This document shows positions 53,490 through 62,637 of a DNA stretch of 64,000 bases, piece after piece. The position numbers and the translations under genes were made by a program. The stretch is from Fervidobacterium nodosum Rt17-B1. GTDB lineage: Bacteria > Thermotogota > Thermotogae > Thermotogales > Fervidobacteriaceae. The stretch lies in contig NC_009718.1 in assembly GCF_000017545.1 (NCBI RefSeq), positions 620,001 through 684,000 on the forward strand, given 5' to 3'. Within the stretch, counting starts at the first letter, position 1. Each line of letters opens with the position of its first letter. The notes beneath the pieces are model-generated. The model had not been told where the DNA came from. It saw only the letters and a list, made by a program, of their open reading frames with translations, and made no database searches.

Positions 53490-53903
53490 TTATTTTTCTA
53501 TTTTCTTTTGTATTGTGTATTCTCTAATTAGAACTGGAATAAGAATAAGTCCGATTAGCATTCCTATTTTACCGTATTTGACAGAGGCAATCAAACTTAT
53601 TCCTATTCCAGTTAATATGAACATTGGTATTAGTGAATACCATTCTTTTATGATATCGTACAATATTACAAAAAACGAACCGATGATGAGAAAATTTAAT
53701 CCTTCTAAACTGTAAGGCCTAAATTTTCCTAAGAGAGATATCGCACTTATAAGCACTAAGTTTAAGCCTGCGAAGGTTTCTGCCTTTAAGTTTTTTCTGA
53801 TAAGGAAATAAATTCCTAACGCTATCAAAGAAAAGTAAATGTAATTACTGGTGAGGTAAAAAGATAGTATGGAAGCTACAATGGACATTATCAATGTGAA
53901 CAT
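53490..53903 (-). CDS. Small hydrophobic membrane protein of unknown function
   Basis: A 137-residue protein with about five membrane segments (for example SIVASILSFYLTSNYIYFSL, FLIIGSFFVILYDIIK, MLIGLILIPVLI) and a short basic C-terminus (QKKIEK). No family recognised. GGAGGTTGTGAA precedes ATG 53,903. It lies 28 bp before glmU, so is probably the first gene of that operon, downstream of the ppdK terminator. Confidence 0.6.
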   Translation of the reverse strand: MFTLIMSIVASILSFYLTSNYIYFSLIALGIYFLIRKNLKAETFAGLNLVLISAISLLGKFRPYSLEGLNFLIIGSFFVILYDIIKEWYSLIPMFILTGIGISLIASVKYGKIGMLIGLILIPVLIREYTIQKKIEK

Positions 53904-53960
53904 TTCACAACCTCCTAACGATTAAGATAGTGAAAGTAAAAAATGGAGAGAAAGAAGAAT

Positions 53961-53982
53961 ACGGGGCGCAAAAGCGCCCCGT
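53961..53982 (-). terminator. Terminator after ppdK
   Basis: ACGGGGCGC and GCGCCCCGT form a 9-bp GC-rich stem with a 4-base loop, then ATTCTTCTTTC on the minus strand. Confidence 0.8.
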
Positions 53983-53996
53983 GGTAAATTTTAAAA

Positions 53997-56642
53997 TTAG
54001 CTTCTGTATTTAATGCTTGCTTGAGCTGCTGCAAGTCTTGCAACAGGAATTCTGTATGGTGATGCGCTGACGTAGTCAAGTTTTGTTTGGGCAAAGAACA
54101 TTATGGATTTTGGATCTCCACCGTGTTCACCACAAACTCCACATTTGAGATTTGCTTTGACTGATTTACCTTTTTCTGTTGCTGATTTAACGAGTTGGCC
54201 TACACCTTCTGTATCAACGTGTTTGAATGGATCATCTTCAAGTATACCTTTTGCAAGGTATTCTGGTAAGAACTTACCAACGTCATCACGGCTGAATCCA
54301 AATGTCATCTGTGTAAGGTCGTTTGTACCGAAGCTGAAGAAGTCTGCTTCTTGAGCGATTTGGTCAGCTGTAACTGCCGCTCTTGGAACTTCTATCATTG
54401 TACCGACAAGATATTTGAGATCTACTCCGTGCTCTTTGATGAGTTTGTCTGCTGTTTCAATAACAACTTTCTTTATATATTTCAACTCGTTAACGTGACC
54501 TACGAGAGGTATCATTATTTCAGGAACAACTTCAATGCCTTCTTCTTTCTTAAGCTCAATTGCTGCGAGTATTATAGCTTTTGTTTGCATGACAGCGATT
54601 TCTGGGTATGTGATAACAAGTCTTACACCCCTGTGGCCAAGCATTGGGTTAAGTTCATGGAGTTGTTCAACAACTTTTTTGAGTTCTTCTACCGTTATTC
54701 CTATTTGTTGTGCAACTTCCGCCATTTGTTCTTCTTCATGTGGCAAGAATTCGTGGAGTGGTGGGTCAATAAGCCTTATTGTGACTGGGTAACCTTTCAT
54801 TTCTCTGAATAGACCTTTGAAGTCTTCTTTTTGGAGTGGGAGAAGTTCAGCAAGTGCTGCTTCCCTTTCTTCAACTGTTCTTGCAACAATCATTCTTCTA
54901 ACTTTTGGTATTCTGTCTTTTTCGAAGAACATGTGTTCGGTTCTACACAGACCGATACCTTCCGCTCCGAATTCTCTTGCAACTTTTGCGTCTCTTGGAA
55001 CGTCTGCGTTTGCTCTGACACCGAGTTTTCTGAATTCGTCTGCCCAGGCAAGGAGTTCAGCAACTGGTCCTTCGAGTCCTCTTGGTTTAACTGTTGTAAC
55101 TTTTCCGAGGAATACTTCACCTGTTGTACCATCTATAGATATCCATTCTCCTTCTTTTACAACAACATCTCCAACTTTGAGGTATCCTGCTTCTTCGTCA
55201 ACAAATATACTCTCTGCACCAACTACGGCTGGTTTACCAAGACCTCTCGCAACAACTGCTGCGTGTGATGTCATACCACCGCGTGCTGTGAGTATACCTT
55301 CCGCTGCGTTCATACCACCAACGTCTTCTGGGCTTGTCTCTGGTCTGACAAGTAATACCTTTTCGCCGGTTTCAGCAACCGCTTCCGCTTTGTGAGCATC
55401 AAAGTAAACTTTACCTGTTGCGGCACCTGGTGATGCTGGAAGACCTTTTGCAATAACTTTTGCGTTCTTTCTTTCATTTTCATCAAATTTCGGGTGGAGA
55501 ACTCTTTCAATATCAGCGGGTTGTACTCTTAAAACAGCCGTCTTCTTGTCAATAAGTCCTTCGTGAACCATGTCAACAGCGATTCTTATAGCTGCTTGAC
55601 TTGTTCTCTTTGCGTTTCTTGTTTGGAGTATGTAGAGTTTTCCTTTTTCTACTGTGAATTCGATATCTTGCATATCTTTGAAGTATGCTTCAAGTCTATC
55701 CATTATCTGAATCAATTCTTCGTAAGCGCCTGGGAGCATTTCTTTCATCTTTTCAAGTGGATATGGTGTTCTTATACCAGCAACGACGTCTTCACCTTGT
55801 GCGTTTGGTAAGAATTCACCGTAGTGTACTTTTTCACCTGTGTTTGGATCTCTTGTAAAGCAGACACCTGTACCGCTGTCGTCACCCATGTTACCAAAGA
55901 CCATCGCAACGATGTTGACTGCTGTACCGAGTAATTCTCCTTCTTTGATTCCATGAATTTCTCTGTACTTAATTGCCCTATCGCTCATCCATGACCAAAT
56001 AACAGCTTCGATAGCTGCCCAGAGTTGTTTGTAAACATCTTGTGGAAATTCTTTTCCATGTTTTTTGTAAATTTCTTTGTATATTTCTACAAGTTTCTTA
56101 AGGTCTTCAGCGTCAAGTTCTGTGTCAAGTTTTACGCCTTTTTTGGCTTTCATTTCAGAAAGAGCGTTTTCGAAATCTGCGTGTGGAATGCCGAGAGCTG
56201 TGTCACCAAACATTTGCAAGAATCTTCTGTATGAATCGTACGCAAATCTTTCGTTGTTTGTCATTTCAACAAGACCTTTAACTGTTTCATCGTTCAAACC
56301 AAGGTTGAGGATTGTATCCATCATACCAGGCATGGAAATCGCAGCGCCCGATCTGACGGAAACAAGCAATGGTTTCTTAGGATCGCCAAATCCCTTTCCT
56401 GTTACTTCTTCGAGTTTTTTCATAGCTGTTTCAACTTCTTGTTTAAGTGTTTCTGGGTATGTTCTGTTGTTGTCGTAATAGTATTTACAAACTTCTGTAG
56501 AAATAGTAAAGCCTGGCGGGACTGGTACTCCTGCATTTGTCATTTCGGCAAGGTTTGCACCCTTACCACCGAGAATATCTTTCATCTGGGCGGTACCTTC
56601 CGCTTTTCCGTTAGCAAAGAAATAAACCCACTTCTTACTCAT
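53997..56642 (-). CDS. ppdK: Pyruvate, phosphate dikinase
   Basis: An 881-residue enzyme interconverting pyruvate + ATP + Pi and PEP + AMP + PPi; in Thermotogota-like fermenters it works in glycolysis or gluconeogenesis. The N-terminal ATP-grasp domain begins FANGKAEGTAQMKDILGGKG, ANLAEM and includes MPGMMDTILNLGLND. The swivelling domain has ARGGMTSHAAVVARGLGKPA with the phosphorylated His. The C-terminal PEP domain has GIGLCRTEHMFF, LIDPPLHEFLPHEEEQM, FSFGTNDLTQMTFGFSRDD and CGVCGEHGGDPKSI with the catalytic Cys. Length is normal. It is a single-gene unit. Confidence 0.97.
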   Translation of the reverse strand: MSKKWVYFFANGKAEGTAQMKDILGGKGANLAEMTNAGVPVPPGFTISTEVCKYYYDNNRTYPETLKQEVETAMKKLEEVTGKGFGDPKKPLLVSVRSGAAISMPGMMDTILNLGLNDETVKGLVEMTNNERFAYDSYRRFLQMFGDTALGIPHADFENALSEMKAKKGVKLDTELDAEDLKKLVEIYKEIYKKHGKEFPQDVYKQLWAAIEAVIWSWMSDRAIKYREIHGIKEGELLGTAVNIVAMVFGNMGDDSGTGVCFTRDPNTGEKVHYGEFLPNAQGEDVVAGIRTPYPLEKMKEMLPGAYEELIQIMDRLEAYFKDMQDIEFTVEKGKLYILQTRNAKRTSQAAIRIAVDMVHEGLIDKKTAVLRVQPADIERVLHPKFDENERKNAKVIAKGLPASPGAATGKVYFDAHKAEAVAETGEKVLLVRPETSPEDVGGMNAAEGILTARGGMTSHAAVVARGLGKPAVVGAESIFVDEEAGYLKVGDVVVKEGEWISIDGTTGEVFLGKVTTVKPRGLEGPVAELLAWADEFRKLGVRANADVPRDAKVAREFGAEGIGLCRTEHMFFEKDRIPKVRRMIVARTVEEREAALAELLPLQKEDFKGLFREMKGYPVTIRLIDPPLHEFLPHEEEQMAEVAQQIGITVEELKKVVEQLHELNPMLGHRGVRLVITYPEIAVMQTKAIILAAIELKKEEGIEVVPEIMIPLVGHVNELKYIKKVVIETADKLIKEHGVDLKYLVGTMIEVPRAAVTADQIAQEADFFSFGTNDLTQMTFGFSRDDVGKFLPEYLAKGILEDDPFKHVDTEGVGQLVKSATEKGKSVKANLKCGVCGEHGGDPKSIMFFAQTKLDYVSASPYRIPVARLAAAQASIKYRS

Positions 56643-56738
56643 CTTAGCACCTCCATCCTATCAAAAATATAGGAATTTTCGCAATTAAAACCAAATTTCA
56701 AGTCAAATAAAACAACTAATGACTAATTACCCTTATTA

Positions 56739-56744
56739 ATTGTA
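56739..56744 (-). promoter_or_regulatory. Probable -10 box of ppdK
   Basis: On the minus strand TATGGTACAAT with a weak TTAGAG 17 bp upstream, about 100 bp before the ppdK start. TATGG before the -10 recurs at other promoters in this window. Confidence 0.45.
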
Positions 56745-56864
56745 CCATACTTTTTTATACTCTCTAATACTTTTAGTGATACATATTTTTTTCTTTTTTG
56801 TTAATTAATGTGAAGACACATAGGTGGTAAAATATACCTAAGGTGTGAAAAGGTGGTGGAAAGT

Positions 56865-57800
56865 ATGCAGATATTTTTGAAAAGTTTATTGTTAAGTTTG
56901 ACTTTTTACGTCGCATCTTTATTTATTACAACAGAGTTGACATTGGAAAATATCAAAAGTGATGTTGCTTATGTCGAAAGCAATGACATAAAAGTTGCTT
57001 ACAGGGAAGTAGGAAAGGAAAATATTCAAAATGGCACGATCGTTTTCTTACACGGTTTTTCTGGTTCTTCTGTTGATTGGTTTGAGATTGTTAAGGTGTG
57101 TTCAAAAAAATACCATTGCGTGAGTATCGATATCCCACCGTTTGGATTATCGGAGAAATCGTATAATTTTGATTATTCAGACATTAACATTCTAAAAACA
57201 CTTTTAGATATTTTAAATAAATTAAATTTAGAGAAATTCACGCTGGTTGGTCATTCTATGGGAGGATATTTATCAATACTAATAGCAAACGAAATTCCAG
57301 AGAGGATAAATAAATTGGTGCTTTTTGACGCCGCGTATAATGTACTAAATTTAACAGACTTGGAAAGAATTAACCCACTGAATGATGGACAATTATTCGA
57401 TACCAAACTATTATCAACACTTTTGAACATCGGTTTAAAGATATACCCCCTTGTAAAATTGGTTTATTACAACGCACTTGGGGAAAACGCGATGATTTCA
57501 ACGGAACATTTTGATAAATTATTTTCACAAAATTTCTTTTTACCTGGCGATGTTCTTGTTAAGTTTTCTATAGATAAAGTAATCAAACCAGTAAATTTAA
57601 ATATTGACTTTCGAAGATTTAATTTTCCTGTGTTGATAATATACGGTGAGAACGATACGGTTACGCCACCTGCGATAGGAAGGTTTTTAAATGAACGAAT
57701 CGAAAATTCAAAGTTTGTTTTAATTCCAAACGAAGGACATATGCCTCTTGCGAACAAAATAGCCATAGAGGTGTTTATGAATTTTATCGAAAAAAATTAA
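56865..57800 (+). CDS. Alpha/beta hydrolase with N-terminal membrane anchor
   Basis: A 311-residue protein. Residues 1-22 (MQIFLKSLLLSLTFYVASLF) are a signal or anchor sequence. The hydrolase core has TIVFLHGFSGSSVDWFEIV (oxyanion loop), LVGHSMGGYLSILIA with nucleophile Ser, VLIIYGENDTVTPP (acid Asp) and LIPNEGHMPLA (His). It could be an esterase or lipase acting outside the cytoplasm; substrate unknown. ATG 56,865 follows AAAGGTGGTGGAAAGT; two GTG codons upstream lie inside that site. Confidence 0.82.
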   Translation: MQIFLKSLLLSLTFYVASLFITTELTLENIKSDVAYVESNDIKVAYREVGKENIQNGTIVFLHGFSGSSVDWFEIVKVCSKKYHCVSIDIPPFGLSEKSYNFDYSDINILKTLLDILNKLNLEKFTLVGHSMGGYLSILIANEIPERINKLVLFDAAYNVLNLTDLERINPLNDGQLFDTKLLSTLLNIGLKIYPLVKLVYYNALGENAMISTEHFDKLFSQNFFLPGDVLVKFSIDKVIKPVNLNIDFRRFNFPVLIIYGENDTVTPPAIGRFLNERIENSKFVLIPNEGHMPLANKIAIEVFMNFIEKN

Positions 57801-57814
57801 AAAAACAAAAAATT

Positions 57815-57836
57815 TGTCGGAGGATTTCCCCCGACA
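57815..57836. terminator. Short hairpin between the convergent hydrolase and fabG genes
   Basis: TGTCGG-AGG and CC-CCGACA form an imperfect stem around a short loop. Weak, but the only candidate between the two convergent genes. Confidence 0.5.
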
Positions 57837-57880
57837 TTGATATTAATGAGTTCCCCATTAGATTCAGAGAGGATTTCGTA

Positions 57881-58579
57881 TCACATTTCCATTCCGCCAT
57901 CTATCACTATAACTTGACCGTTTATGTACGTTCCATCAGTTACAAGGAATCTAACAAGTTTTGCCACTTCTTCAGGTTTACCAAATCGGCGCATAGATAT
58001 TTTTTCAAGCGCTGCTTTTTTAATTTCTTCCGGAAGTTTTTCGGTCATAGGTGTTTCGATAAACCCAGGGGCTATCGCGTTGACTCTGACATTCTTCCTT
58101 CCAAATTCTTTCGCCAAAGATTTCGTAAGTCCAACAAGCCCTGCTTTTGAAGCGGAGTAATTCACTTGCCCGATGTTTCCTTCGAGCCCAACAACAGATG
58201 AAACATTTATTATCACACCTTCGTTCTTGACGATCTCTCTAATGCACGCTTTAACCATGTTGAATGCACCTGTAAGGTTTGTGTTTATAACTGCATCCCA
58301 ATCTTCATAGCTCATTCGATAAACCAGGTTATCCTTTGTGATACCTGCGTTGTTTATAAGTATATCTATTCTTCCATACTTTCCAATTACATCTTTAACA
58401 GCTTCTTCAACAGCTTGACGATTTGTGATATCCAAAACGTACTCTATCCCTTCGTTAGAAGGTACATAGTTAAACCCAATAACTGTGCAGCCTTCCTCCG
58501 TTAATTCCTTTGTTATAGCTCTTCCTATCCCACCAGAAGCCCCCGTTACAATCGCAACTTTCCCTTCAAGCTTCTTCAT
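57881..58579 (-). CDS. fabG: 3-oxoacyl-ACP reductase
   Basis: A 232-residue short-chain dehydrogenase that reduces 3-oxoacyl-ACP with NADPH. VAIVTGASGGIGRAITKEL is the cofactor site, ILINNAGITKDNLVYRMSYE the FabG signature, and NYSASKAGLVGLTKSLAKEF holds the Tyr-x3-Lys pair. It ends VIDGGMEM as usual. It is the last gene of the fatty-acid operon and its start overlaps bioY by 14 bp. Confidence 0.94.
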   Translation of the reverse strand: MKKLEGKVAIVTGASGGIGRAITKELTEEGCTVIGFNYVPSNEGIEYVLDITNRQAVEEAVKDVIGKYGRIDILINNAGITKDNLVYRMSYEDWDAVINTNLTGAFNMVKACIREIVKNEGVIINVSSVVGLEGNIGQVNYSASKAGLVGLTKSLAKEFGRKNVRVNAIAPGFIETPMTEKLPEEIKKAALEKISMRRFGKPEEVAKLVRFLVTDGTYINGQVIVIDGGMEM

Positions 58580-59090
58580 TTAATTTTCCCTCCATTATTT
58601 TTTCTAATTTCTTAGAAGCGTACAATGCAAGTATCATCTTTACAAAATCGATACCTATAAATGGTAATACGCCAACTAAAAACGCTTTTGAAAAGTTTTT
58701 TATAAACAAACCAAGTACAGACCAACCAAGTAAGTAAACAACTGTCAAACCTGTTATACCAGCTAAGAAATAATTTATCTTTCTCAAATAGCTAATTAAA
58801 AATGCCGCTATGGGGAAAGCCCATAGGTAACCTGCCGTTGGTCCAACGAGGTGTTGAAAACCAGCGGAAAAATTCGCGAAAACAGGTATGCCTATAACCC
58901 CAAGGGCAAGGTACAATACCATCGCCGTCAACGCATCCATTGGATTAAGGAAAAAGCCTGCAAGAAATACAAATAGCATCTGCAAAGTAACTGGTACTGT
59001 TCCCAAAGGAATAGAAATCTGTGCCCCAACTGCCGTTAATACTGCGAAGACTGGTATCAAGACAATTCTTAAGACTCGGTCTTTTTTCAT
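58566..59090 (-). CDS. bioY: Biotin transporter substrate-binding protein BioY
   Basis: A 174-residue membrane protein with about six segments. AQISIPLGTVPVTLQMLFVF, LAGFFLNPMDAL, YLALGVIGIPVFANF and HLVGPTAGYLWAFPIAAF are the BioY signature. It is the S component of an ECF transporter for biotin, the cofactor of acetyl-CoA carboxylase, which explains its place inside the lipid operon. The start overlaps fabD by 4 bp (ATGA). No ecfA or ecfT gene is in the window. Confidence 0.95.
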   Translation of the reverse strand: MKKDRVLRIVLIPVFAVLTAVGAQISIPLGTVPVTLQMLFVFLAGFFLNPMDALTAMVLYLALGVIGIPVFANFSAGFQHLVGPTAGYLWAFPIAAFLISYLRKINYFLAGITGLTVVYLLGWSVLGLFIKNFSKAFLVGVLPFIGIDFVKMILALYASKKLEKIMEGKLNEEA

Positions 59091-59986
59091 TTTTCGTAAA
59101 CCTCCTCTGTAGTTATTAAAGATGAGAAGTGTTTTGTATTAATTTTAGCTTTTTTTAGCATAGAACTCAAGACGTTTTTTGGACCGACTTCTATGAATTC
59201 ATCGACACCAAGTTCAAGCATTCTGTCGATAGATTGTTTCCAATAAACTGGGCCACTTATCTGTTCAAGCAAATAATGCTTTATCTTGTCTGGGTCTGTT
59301 AGTTCTTTTGCTATGCTGTTCATGATTATAGGATATTTCGGTGTTTTGAATTTGATATTTTCAACTTCTTTTGCCATTTTCTCTCTTGCTTCATCTAAAA
59401 ATGGTGTATGGAACGGACCGGAGACTTTTAATTCAATTGCCCTGTAACCTTTTTCGGTGAGGTTAGCGACAAATGATTTTATACTATCAGCTTTTCCACT
59501 TACAACATTCTGTTCTGCTGAATTGTAATTTGCTATGTAAAGTCCATCGTATTGTTTTACGAATTCTTCGAGCAATTCGATAGGCACCCCCATAACCGCT
59601 GCCATGCTACCTTCGCCGGGTTTCATCGTTTGAGAGATGTATTCTCCTCTTTTTCTAACTAGATATATGCCTGTCTCAAAGTCGTACACTCCAGCAGCCG
59701 CAAGAGCGGTGTACTCACCTAGACTGTGCCCTGCAACGTAATCTGGTTCCAAACCTTTTTTTGTTGTTTCAACATATGCTACGTAACTTGCCAAGAATAT
59801 CGCAGGTTGAGCATTCTCAGTAATCTTTAGTATCTCTTCGTCTCCATCCATTATCTCCGTTATGTCAAAACCTAAAACTTCTATCGCTTTTTGAGCGTAA
59901 TATTCCCAAGACGCGTATTTCGAAAATTCACTTGCCATTCCACTGTATTGAGACCCTTGACCAGGAAATAAGAATGCTTTTAACAT
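59087..59986 (-). CDS. fabD: Malonyl-CoA:ACP transacylase
   Basis: A 299-residue enzyme that loads malonyl groups on ACP. AFLFPGQGSQYSGMASEF opens the protein, VAGHSLGEYTALAAAGVYD carries the nucleophile Ser, and VSGPFHTPFLDEAREKM holds the catalytic His. FIEVGPKNVLSSMLKK is near the end. GAGGGAGATAAAT precedes ATG 59,986. It follows fabK with a 23-bp gap. Confidence 0.95.
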   Translation of the reverse strand: MLKAFLFPGQGSQYSGMASEFSKYASWEYYAQKAIEVLGFDITEIMDGDEEILKITENAQPAIFLASYVAYVETTKKGLEPDYVAGHSLGEYTALAAAGVYDFETGIYLVRKRGEYISQTMKPGEGSMAAVMGVPIELLEEFVKQYDGLYIANYNSAEQNVVSGKADSIKSFVANLTEKGYRAIELKVSGPFHTPFLDEAREKMAKEVENIKFKTPKYPIIMNSIAKELTDPDKIKHYLLEQISGPVYWKQSIDRMLELGVDEFIEVGPKNVLSSMLKKAKINTKHFSSLITTEEVYEK

Positions 59987-60009
59987 ATTTATCTCCCTCC
60001 TATTTACAC

Positions 60010-60981
60010 TTACTTACTGTAAGTCAATTCCAAATCGTTGTAAATCTCCATTCTTACGTTATTCAACTTTTCCAGAGTTTGTGTGAATTCTCTCATTATG
60101 TCTTGTATAACCTCGTCAACGTGTTTAATTTCGTTAATTAATCCAACGCACTGACCAGCCATGAATGAACCTTCGTCTATATTACCATCAACAACCGCTT
60201 TACGTAAACTACCGACAAGAACTTCCTCTGCTTCCTGGAGATTTTCAACCTCCAATTCTCTTACTTTCTTTGCAAATCTCGTTTCGATTACTCTTGCAGG
60301 ATGACCTAAAGTTGCACCAGTTACAACGGTATCTCTGATACCGGATTTTACAATTAATTTTTTGAAGTTTTCGTGTGTATCAGCTTCGTAAGTAGCTATA
60401 AATCTTGTACCCATTTGGATACCTTCCGCACCTAAAGCGAACATGGCTGCCATAGCCTTCCCGTCCGCTATTCCACCTGCTGCGATAACAGGGATACTTA
60501 CGCTTCTGCATACTGCGTTAACAAGGACAAGTGTTGTTACCTCACCTATGTGCCCTCCAGATTCCATACCTTCGGCTATGACCGCATCTGCTCCTATTCG
60601 CTCCATCATCTTCGCCATATTGTCTGAAGCAACTACCGGTATCACTTTCGTACCGATTTCTTTTAACTTAGCAATGTATTTTGAAGGATTACCCGCACCG
60701 AACGTTACAACTGGTACGCGTTCTTGAATTACTAAATCCACAAGCTCATCCGCATAAGGGGACACTAGTATTATATTTACACCGAACGGCTTATCTGTGA
60801 GTTGTCGAATTTCATCAATCGCCTTTTTCAAATGCTCGCCCTTCATCGCACCAGAACCGATGATGCCAAGTCCACCCGCGTTTGAGACGGCTGCGGCAAG
60901 TTTGGGTGTGCCTGCCCAAGACATTCCTCCCATTATTATCGGGTACTTTATACCTAAAAGCTCACAAACTCTGTTTTTCAT
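60010..60981 (-). CDS. fabK: Enoyl-ACP reductase II (FabK)
   Basis: A 323-residue FMN enzyme related to 2-nitropropane dioxygenase, catalysing the last step of each elongation cycle. IMGGMSWAGTPKLAAAVSNA and GGLGIIG open it. GVNIILVSPYADELV, AEGMESGGHIGEVTTLVLV (the flexible active-site loop with His) and VIAAGGIADGKAMAAMFALG follow. FabI is absent here, so this should be the operon's enoyl reductase. ATG 60,981 overlaps the fabZ stop by 4 bp. Confidence 0.93.
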   Translation of the reverse strand: MKNRVCELLGIKYPIIMGGMSWAGTPKLAAAVSNAGGLGIIGSGAMKGEHLKKAIDEIRQLTDKPFGVNIILVSPYADELVDLVIQERVPVVTFGAGNPSKYIAKLKEIGTKVIPVVASDNMAKMMERIGADAVIAEGMESGGHIGEVTTLVLVNAVCRSVSIPVIAAGGIADGKAMAAMFALGAEGIQMGTRFIATYEADTHENFKKLIVKSGIRDTVVTGATLGHPARVIETRFAKKVRELEVENLQEAEEVLVGSLRKAVVDGNIDEGSFMAGQCVGLINEIKHVDEVIQDIMREFTQTLEKLNNVRMEIYNDLELTYSK

Positions 60982-61406
60982 TTTTCTTCACCCTCTTTTG
61001 AACCAACCATCAATTTAGCTTTTGCAACTAATTGATTATCAACGTACGCTTTAGCGTCGATTATCGCTATTGGGCCTTTCTTTTCGATAAGTTTTATGTT
61101 ATAAATAAGTTCGCATTCCGGTCTTACCTCTTTCTTAAACCTTGCTTCATCGATACCTAAAAACAATGGAACAACTTTTCCTGTGTTGGTTCTTAATAAC
61201 ATTATTCCAGAAGCTTGAGCTAAACCTTCGATTATGTAAACGCCAGGGTATATAGGGTAATCTGGAAAATGACCTTTTAAAACCGGCTCGTCTTTTTTTA
61301 CGTATTTTTTAGCTACAACATAATCTTCACCTATTTCCAAAACTTCATCGACAAGAAGAATAGGTTCTCTGTGTGGTAAGATTTTCATTATCTCTTCTTT
61401 ATTCAT
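60978..61406 (-). CDS. fabZ: 3-hydroxyacyl-ACP dehydratase
   Basis: A 142-residue hot-dog-fold dehydratase. ILPHREPILLVDEVLEI, then GHFPDYPIYPGVYIIEGLAQ, contain the catalytic His and Glu. ATG 61,406 (MNKEEIMK), with GGTGGGAAAAT upstream, lies inside the 3' end of fabF (8-bp overlap); the longer frame to 61,448 is an artefact of that overlap. Confidence 0.95.
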   Translation of the reverse strand: MNKEEIMKILPHREPILLVDEVLEIGEDYVVAKKYVKKDEPVLKGHFPDYPIYPGVYIIEGLAQASGIMLLRTNTGKVVPLFLGIDEARFKKEVRPECELIYNIKLIEKKGPIAIIDAKAYVDNQLVAKAKLMVGSKEGEEK

Positions 61407-62637
61407 ATTTTCCCACCACCAAGGAAGCGTTGTGCCCGCCAAATCCAAATGAGTTCTTTACAAAATTCCTTATATTCGCTTGGACTGTCTGCCTTGGAAT
61501 GTTGAAATAATCTGGTCCATCTAACTCTTCAAGATTTGGCATGCCATGTACAAAACCACCGTTCATTTGAATTATAGCACCGATTAATTCAGTCGCACCT
61601 GCCGCACCTAATAAATGCCCCATAAGAGTTTTTGTGGAGTTAACGTAAATTCTCTTCACATGTTCACCAAATACATTTTCTATAGCCTTTAATTCAACTT
61701 CATCACCTGCTGGCGTACTTGTGGCATGACAGTTCACGAAGTCTATATCTTTCGGCTCTAATCCCGCATCTTCCAGCGCCATTTTCATAGCTTTACTTGA
61801 ACCACGCGCTTCTGGATCTGGCGCGCTGAAATGGTGAGCATCATCGTTCATGGCGTAACCTTTAATTTCCGCAATTATCTTCGCTCCACGTGCCTTTGCA
61901 AAATCCTCCGATTCCAAGATAACCACACCAGCTCCTTCACCCATTACGAAACCATCTCGAGCTTTGTCAAATGGTCTTGATGCTTTTTTAGGCTCATCGT
62001 TTCGTGTTGAAAGCGCTCTCATCGATGCGAAACCTGCAATTGGAAGTTCCGCAATTGTAGCTTCTGAACCACCAGCTATGATAACGTCTGCGTAGCCATG
62101 TCTGATCAACATAGCACCTAACGCAATCGAATGAATAGAAGTTGCGCAAGCACTTACCGGCGCGAAATTGGGACCTTTCAATCCAAATTCCATGGCTATA
62201 ACTCCACTCGCCATGTTGATAAGTATCATTGGTATAAGGAATGGGCTTACTCTATCAGGGCCTTTTTCTCTAAGCACTTCATTTTGTTCAGCTAGTGTTA
62301 TAAATCCACCCATTCCAGAAGATACAAGAACACCTACTCTCTCTTCAATATCTTCAAAATTCAAACCGCTCATCTCTACAGCTTGCTTTGCTGCGGCAAG
62401 TGCGAATTGAGAATATCTGTCAAGTCTTTTAACCAATTTCTTTTCTATGTACTCTTCTGGTTTGAAATCTCTAACCTCTGCGGCGATTTGGACCGGCAGT
62501 TTTGATGCATCAAAAGACGAAATCTTATCAATACCTATGACCATGTCTCTTAAACTTTTTTCAAATTCATCGACGCTCTTCCCGATAGGAGAGATAACCC
62601 CCATTCCAGTTATAACTACTCTTCTTTTCCTTTCCAT
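61399..62637 (-). CDS. fabF: 3-oxoacyl-ACP synthase II
   Basis: A 412-residue condensing enzyme. RRVVITGMGVISPIGKSVDE opens it; APVSACATSIHSIALGAMLI holds the nucleophile Cys, FVNCHATSTPAGDEVELKAI and MGHLLGAAGATELIGAII hold the two His, and NSFGFGGHNASLVVGKYE ends it. ATG 62,637 overlaps the degV stop (TGATG), with GGGGGTG upstream. No fabH lies nearby. Confidence 0.96.
   Translation of the reverse strand: MERKRRVVITGMGVISPIGKSVDEFEKSLRDMVIGIDKISSFDASKLPVQIAAEVRDFKPEEYIEKKLVKRLDRYSQFALAAAKQAVEMSGLNFEDIEERVGVLVSSGMGGFITLAEQNEVLREKGPDRVSPFLIPMILINMASGVIAMEFGLKGPNFAPVSACATSIHSIALGAMLIRHGYADVIIAGGSEATIAELPIAGFASMRALSTRNDEPKKASRPFDKARDGFVMGEGAGVVILESEDFAKARGAKIIAEIKGYAMNDDAHHFSAPDPEARGSSKAMKMALEDAGLEPKDIDFVNCHATSTPAGDEVELKAIENVFGEHVKRIYVNSTKTLMGHLLGAAGATELIGAIIQMNGGFVHGMPNLEELDGPDYFNIPRQTVQANIRNFVKNSFGFGGHNASLVVGKYE

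Noticed and set aside
54351-55395. Long + strand open frames opposite ppdK (150-190 codons)
   Set aside because: They are antisense frames of a strongly conserved gene, kept open by its codon use. They lack ribosome sites and show biased Ser/Cys/Phe-rich composition.
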